Positions 60,901-64,000 of a stretch of DNA of 64,000 nucleotides are shown here, piece after piece. Source of the DNA: Taenia hydatigena (Eukaryota > Platyhelminthes > Cestoda > Cyclophyllidea > Taeniidae); the NCBI GenBank assembly GCA_036345935.2, contig JADWOT020000001.1, positions 4,070,715 through 4,134,714 on the forward strand. Direction: 5' to 3'. Under the pieces are notes generated by a model that worked only from the letters and a program-made list of their open reading frames with translations, was not told where the DNA came from and ran no database searches. The number at the start of each line of letters is the position of its first letter. Positions within the stretch are counted from its first letter, which is position 1. Made by a program: the position numbers and the translations under genes.

Positions 60901-62187
60901 TTCATTAACAATGGCTCATGCAATACACTTTGATTTACAATTTAGCGATTGCTATAAGGCCCTAAGTAAATGCTGTAACAGAGACATCGACAATACTTAA
61001 TTTAGTGGGTCTTGAATGACCTAAAGCAGACAAAATGATCAATCAAAGATTCCTACAAGTGACGAAAAAGTCACTTTTCTTAATTAGGATAAAGTGGTAG
61101 CATATATTGCAGAGTTTTTGCATTAATATTATTAGCCTTTGAGAGGAGTAGATGTAGAGCTCACTGATGAGCTTGTAGATGTTAATTGTTGCGCCGTTCT
61201 ACCTCTGTTACGATGGCTGTGAATTTGGGCTACAGCATCTCACAAATAAGAAAATCAAAGTAGGAAACCCTTTCATTGCCGCCTGTGCTGTATGAAAATG
61301 ACTCAATTGACAAATGAAATGTCTGGTGCAAGGTGCACACATTGATCTGCTTAAGGGAATATGCTGTGATCAAGATACACCTGTCTGCTGAAAAATTCGA
61401 ATGGTCAGGTTTTGGAATCGCTCTCCCTGACAGAACCACTCACCAAGGTTATAACTCTGTCGGTGTCGCGTAAAATTAGCCAAGATGGAGTCGGAGGAGT
61501 TGTTGGAAAGTAATGTGGTGAGATAAACAAAGAAGAGCCCAACCAGAGCGGGCCCAGGGTGTAAACCTCGTCGACAGCATAACAGCGGAGTATGTCGCAC
61601 AAAGACACATCAGGCTAGGCTGTCGACAGACGACATATTTTAGACAAAATGGAAGATTCGCGGTAATTTACCCTTGAAAACAAGTAGACCATCATGGGTG
61701 CCATGGATAACGAATTCCCAAAGACCAATTACTTGCCAGTCATTTCTGTATTATGGTCCTGGCCCCTTTCAATACTTTCTGATATCTTCTCAAGACGGAC
61801 TATTTAAACTTTCAATCAGTGAAATTGAACAAAGTCCGGTAGACTTGACTTCCATCTGATATTTTATGCCACTCTTTCACCCTTAGAAGCCATCGTTTGC
61901 ACAAAAGTTGGTGTCTTCATCCCATGGCCTTGACTCCACAACATTTCCTACTCGACAAAATTAAATCGGTATAACCACATTTTAAAAATATTTAATGTCG
62001 GGAAAGGAAATTGTCACACCGACGGGACGTCAATGGAAAGCATTTAAACGTGTTATCGGCAAATCATAGTGATCTCACTGCTCTCTAATGGAACCACCGC
62101 CCCAGTGTGGGAGTTGTCACCACCCGAAATGACGAAATGCCAAAAACAAAGTAAGAAATTTATTTTAGAAGGTTTGCGCGATCTGTT

Positions 62188-64000
62188 GCTCTTGCATTCT
62201 TGACTCAGTCAGTTACGGTGGGGTCTAGTATGCCAATAGTAGATTGAATATGGCCGCATCGTTGCAAGGCATTTCGGATGTTCTGAGGCAGACGGCAGTT
62301 GATATCGAGAATGTACCGGTCTGCGGTTAGCCATTTACGGTCTTAGTATAGTCAAGTTGATACCGCTGTGCCCACTACGCATGTCGAAGTCATTTTGTCA
62401 TTGGCAAAGCAGCCAAAACGTGGTTGTTCGTCCGACAATCTTTAGCACAGTTTTCATGGCTAATAAGGACAGATATTGTAAGGAGAGGCAGCTTGATGGT
62501 TAGAGGCATTCGTTGTAACTAAAGTCACCAGCATTGCTGGTATGGGCGCTCCCCCGTGCGTGGGCTCATGTCAGCATGAAGGTAACGAAACCAAGAGTGC
62601 GTCCTTAATTAAACAAACAAGTGTGCAATACACACATCCTCATTCCCGCCTCGGTCATTGCAACAAATCACATTTGTCTTTTGTGAGAGGGATATTTCCT
62701 TCTGTAAAGCACATCATGAATGACCTTGAATGCGCTCATGCCATTCCACCAGATGTAGACAAACAAGTTTACGAGTCCCACCATGAATGTGGTGAACAAT
62801 CATTCCAATGAGGTGATGCAGAATGCGACCTTATTTGCATTAGGTATGCTCTGAATACAGCTGAATGCATGCCTGCTCTCAGCATTGCCCCTCACTCGAG
62901 GAAACGAGGCACAAAATACCAACGCGAACCGTCCAGGAAGCCTGTCCGACGCCGAGCTCACAACAGCGATATTTATACAGACACGTGGTGAGCACAACCA
63001 AGCACCAACAGGGAAGTGCAGCGTAAGAGGGCTTGAAGTAGTACGGGGAGGCAGCTGTCAGCAACGAAGATTGTCCATTGACTATGCACTCATCACACAC
63101 GAGGGATCAGTCGTGCAGTTTTCAAAGGCGTCACCTTCATTGGCTTCGTGAAGTTGGTTAGGACTATTTGCAGTGATACGATATCTCCGTCGAGTGTTCG
63201 TATGCTATAAGTAAATGGGTGTGGAGTAAAGAGCTGGAGTGGAGGACATTAATCTCTCTTTTATTTGCACGCAAGTCTGAACGTTTGCGCTTTGTTTAGT
63301 TGTGAGCATGAGTTTTAACTATTTGAATCTGCTTGATCTAGACCAATCGACCTAAATCAGCGCAGATTTGCCTAGCAATACCGAGTCCAATGTAGCTCCG
63401 AAAATACGAGAAATGCACGTTTTGAAATCAAAACATGGTGGAAAAGTTCTGGTTTGTGGTTTGTTGCTTATTTGAAGAAAATGACCATCAGTCTGACACA
63501 TCAGCGAAATGTAAAGTTGCCTTTTGATTGGTGACTGAATTGAGCATTCCATGAACGAATGACTGTCGTAGGTTACTGTCTACGAAAGGCAGGCGGAACA
63601 TACCTAATCGGATCTTCGCTGATTTTTTCACATCCAAGCTACACATAACTCACCACAAAGGATCGGATTTCGCACACCAGACAATTCTAACCTCTTCCAA
63701 ATCAGAACAGCAACCAGCAGGCTGCAAATGGATCGGCAATTTACTTGGGGCAGATAAACACAATTAAGAAGCCACCTCGTACAACAATCACCTCCAAATG
63801 AAGAACTAACAAAAGAGCATTCCGAACCGTTCAACCAAGTTACTGCGAAGTAGCAAACAAATATGGTTTGGTGGTAATAATTCTTAAATATTAAGCATTT
63901 GGAGACTAATGCAATAGTTGGCAAACTGTGGATGGGAAATAGTATAGAGACTTCAGGAAGTCAGTCACTTACTGCCTTGTTAGGTAAGACAGAAGGAGGG
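62188..64000 (-). repeat. B-family repeat, inverted copy running off the right edge
   Basis: Reverse complement of about 7,800-9,500 of the B reference; from 62,892 on it is in the same orientation as 1-1,030. It joins A4 directly at 62,187/62,188, inside both repeats. Short frames (62,542-62,811 plus, 62,885-63,151 plus, 63,352-63,552 minus) have altered counterparts in the other B copies and are not called as genes. Confidence 0.85.

Larger units (their letters stand above)
53771..62187 (-). repeat. A-family arm A4, right arm of palindrome 2
   Basis: Reverse complement of A3 over its inner 6.9 kb, then continuing 1.5 kb further outward than A3 to a point matching about 12,728 of A1. It carries the roughly 300-bp segment (about 60,735-61,040) found in A1 and missing from A2. 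It shares small alleles with A1 (57,255-57,262, 56,155-56,170 and the stretch around 57,470-57,560), but shares the 50-bp deletion with A3. It has a private deletion near 57,780-57,800 that shortens a frame that is 136 codons in A2 and A3. It ends inside A sequence at ATCTGTT and joins inverted B. Confidence 0.9.

Noticed and set aside
1..64000. CRISPR arrays, bacterial operons, phage genes, rRNA or tRNA genes, telomere repeats
   Set aside because: None seen. There are no regularly spaced short repeats, no Shine-Dalgarno-preceded gene strings and no T-loop-like GGTTCGANTCC within a cloverleaf context.

Overview
The window looks like repeat-dominated DNA from an invertebrate animal, not bacterial or phage DNA. 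There are no operons or ribosome-binding sites, almost all open frames are short, and coding-like stretches are broken up by GT..AG introns of about 35-66 nt. The 46- and 47-nt introns near 50.6-50.9 kb resemble the short introns typical of nematodes; a parasitic flatworm is also possible. This is inference, and no gene here fixes the species. I recognised no transposase, reverse transcriptase, rRNA, tRNA, CRISPR array or telomere repeat.

The main content is a set of nested inverted repeats built from three repeat families, called A, B and C here. Family A forms two large imperfect palindromes. Palindrome 1 has arms 12,069-21,148 (A1) and 21,671-30,187 (A2) around a 522-bp spacer. Palindrome 2 has arms 43,371-50,233 (A3) and 53,771-62,187 (A4) around a 3.5-kb spacer. 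Family C forms a smaller palindrome at the middle of the window (34,537-35,660 and 38,387-39,632). Family B flanks and interrupts these blocks: 1-1,162 inverted, 7,655-11,760, 36,808-38,275, 39,695-42,715, a fragment near 43.1-43.37 kb inverted, and 62,188-64,000 inverted. Shared indels mostly pair A1 with A4 and A2 with A3. That is expected if the whole A palindrome was itself duplicated in inverted orientation around a hinge near 37 kb. Other markers pair A3 with A4, which suggests later arm-to-arm exchange.

Possible genes are few. The best supported is a small acidic protein of 59-60 residues in each C arm. A diverged third copy at 7.34-7.47 kb differs over 22 consecutive codons by six substitutions, all at third codon positions. 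A CCAAT box and a TATATAA box with identical spacing lie upstream in all three copies. The spacer of palindrome 2 holds an intron-containing minus-strand gene candidate ending in a hydrophobic tail, and a plus-strand terminal-exon candidate. The repeat-free block at 30.19-34.54 kb holds several coding-like exons on both strands.

The long frames inside the A and B arms mostly change amino acids between copies and look like neutral sequence. They are described with the repeats rather than called as genes. Identity statements come from reading copies side by side, not from a computed alignment, and boundaries are good to a few bases only where an exact junction is described. Because nested near-identical palindromes are hard to assemble, the layout should be confirmed on long reads.
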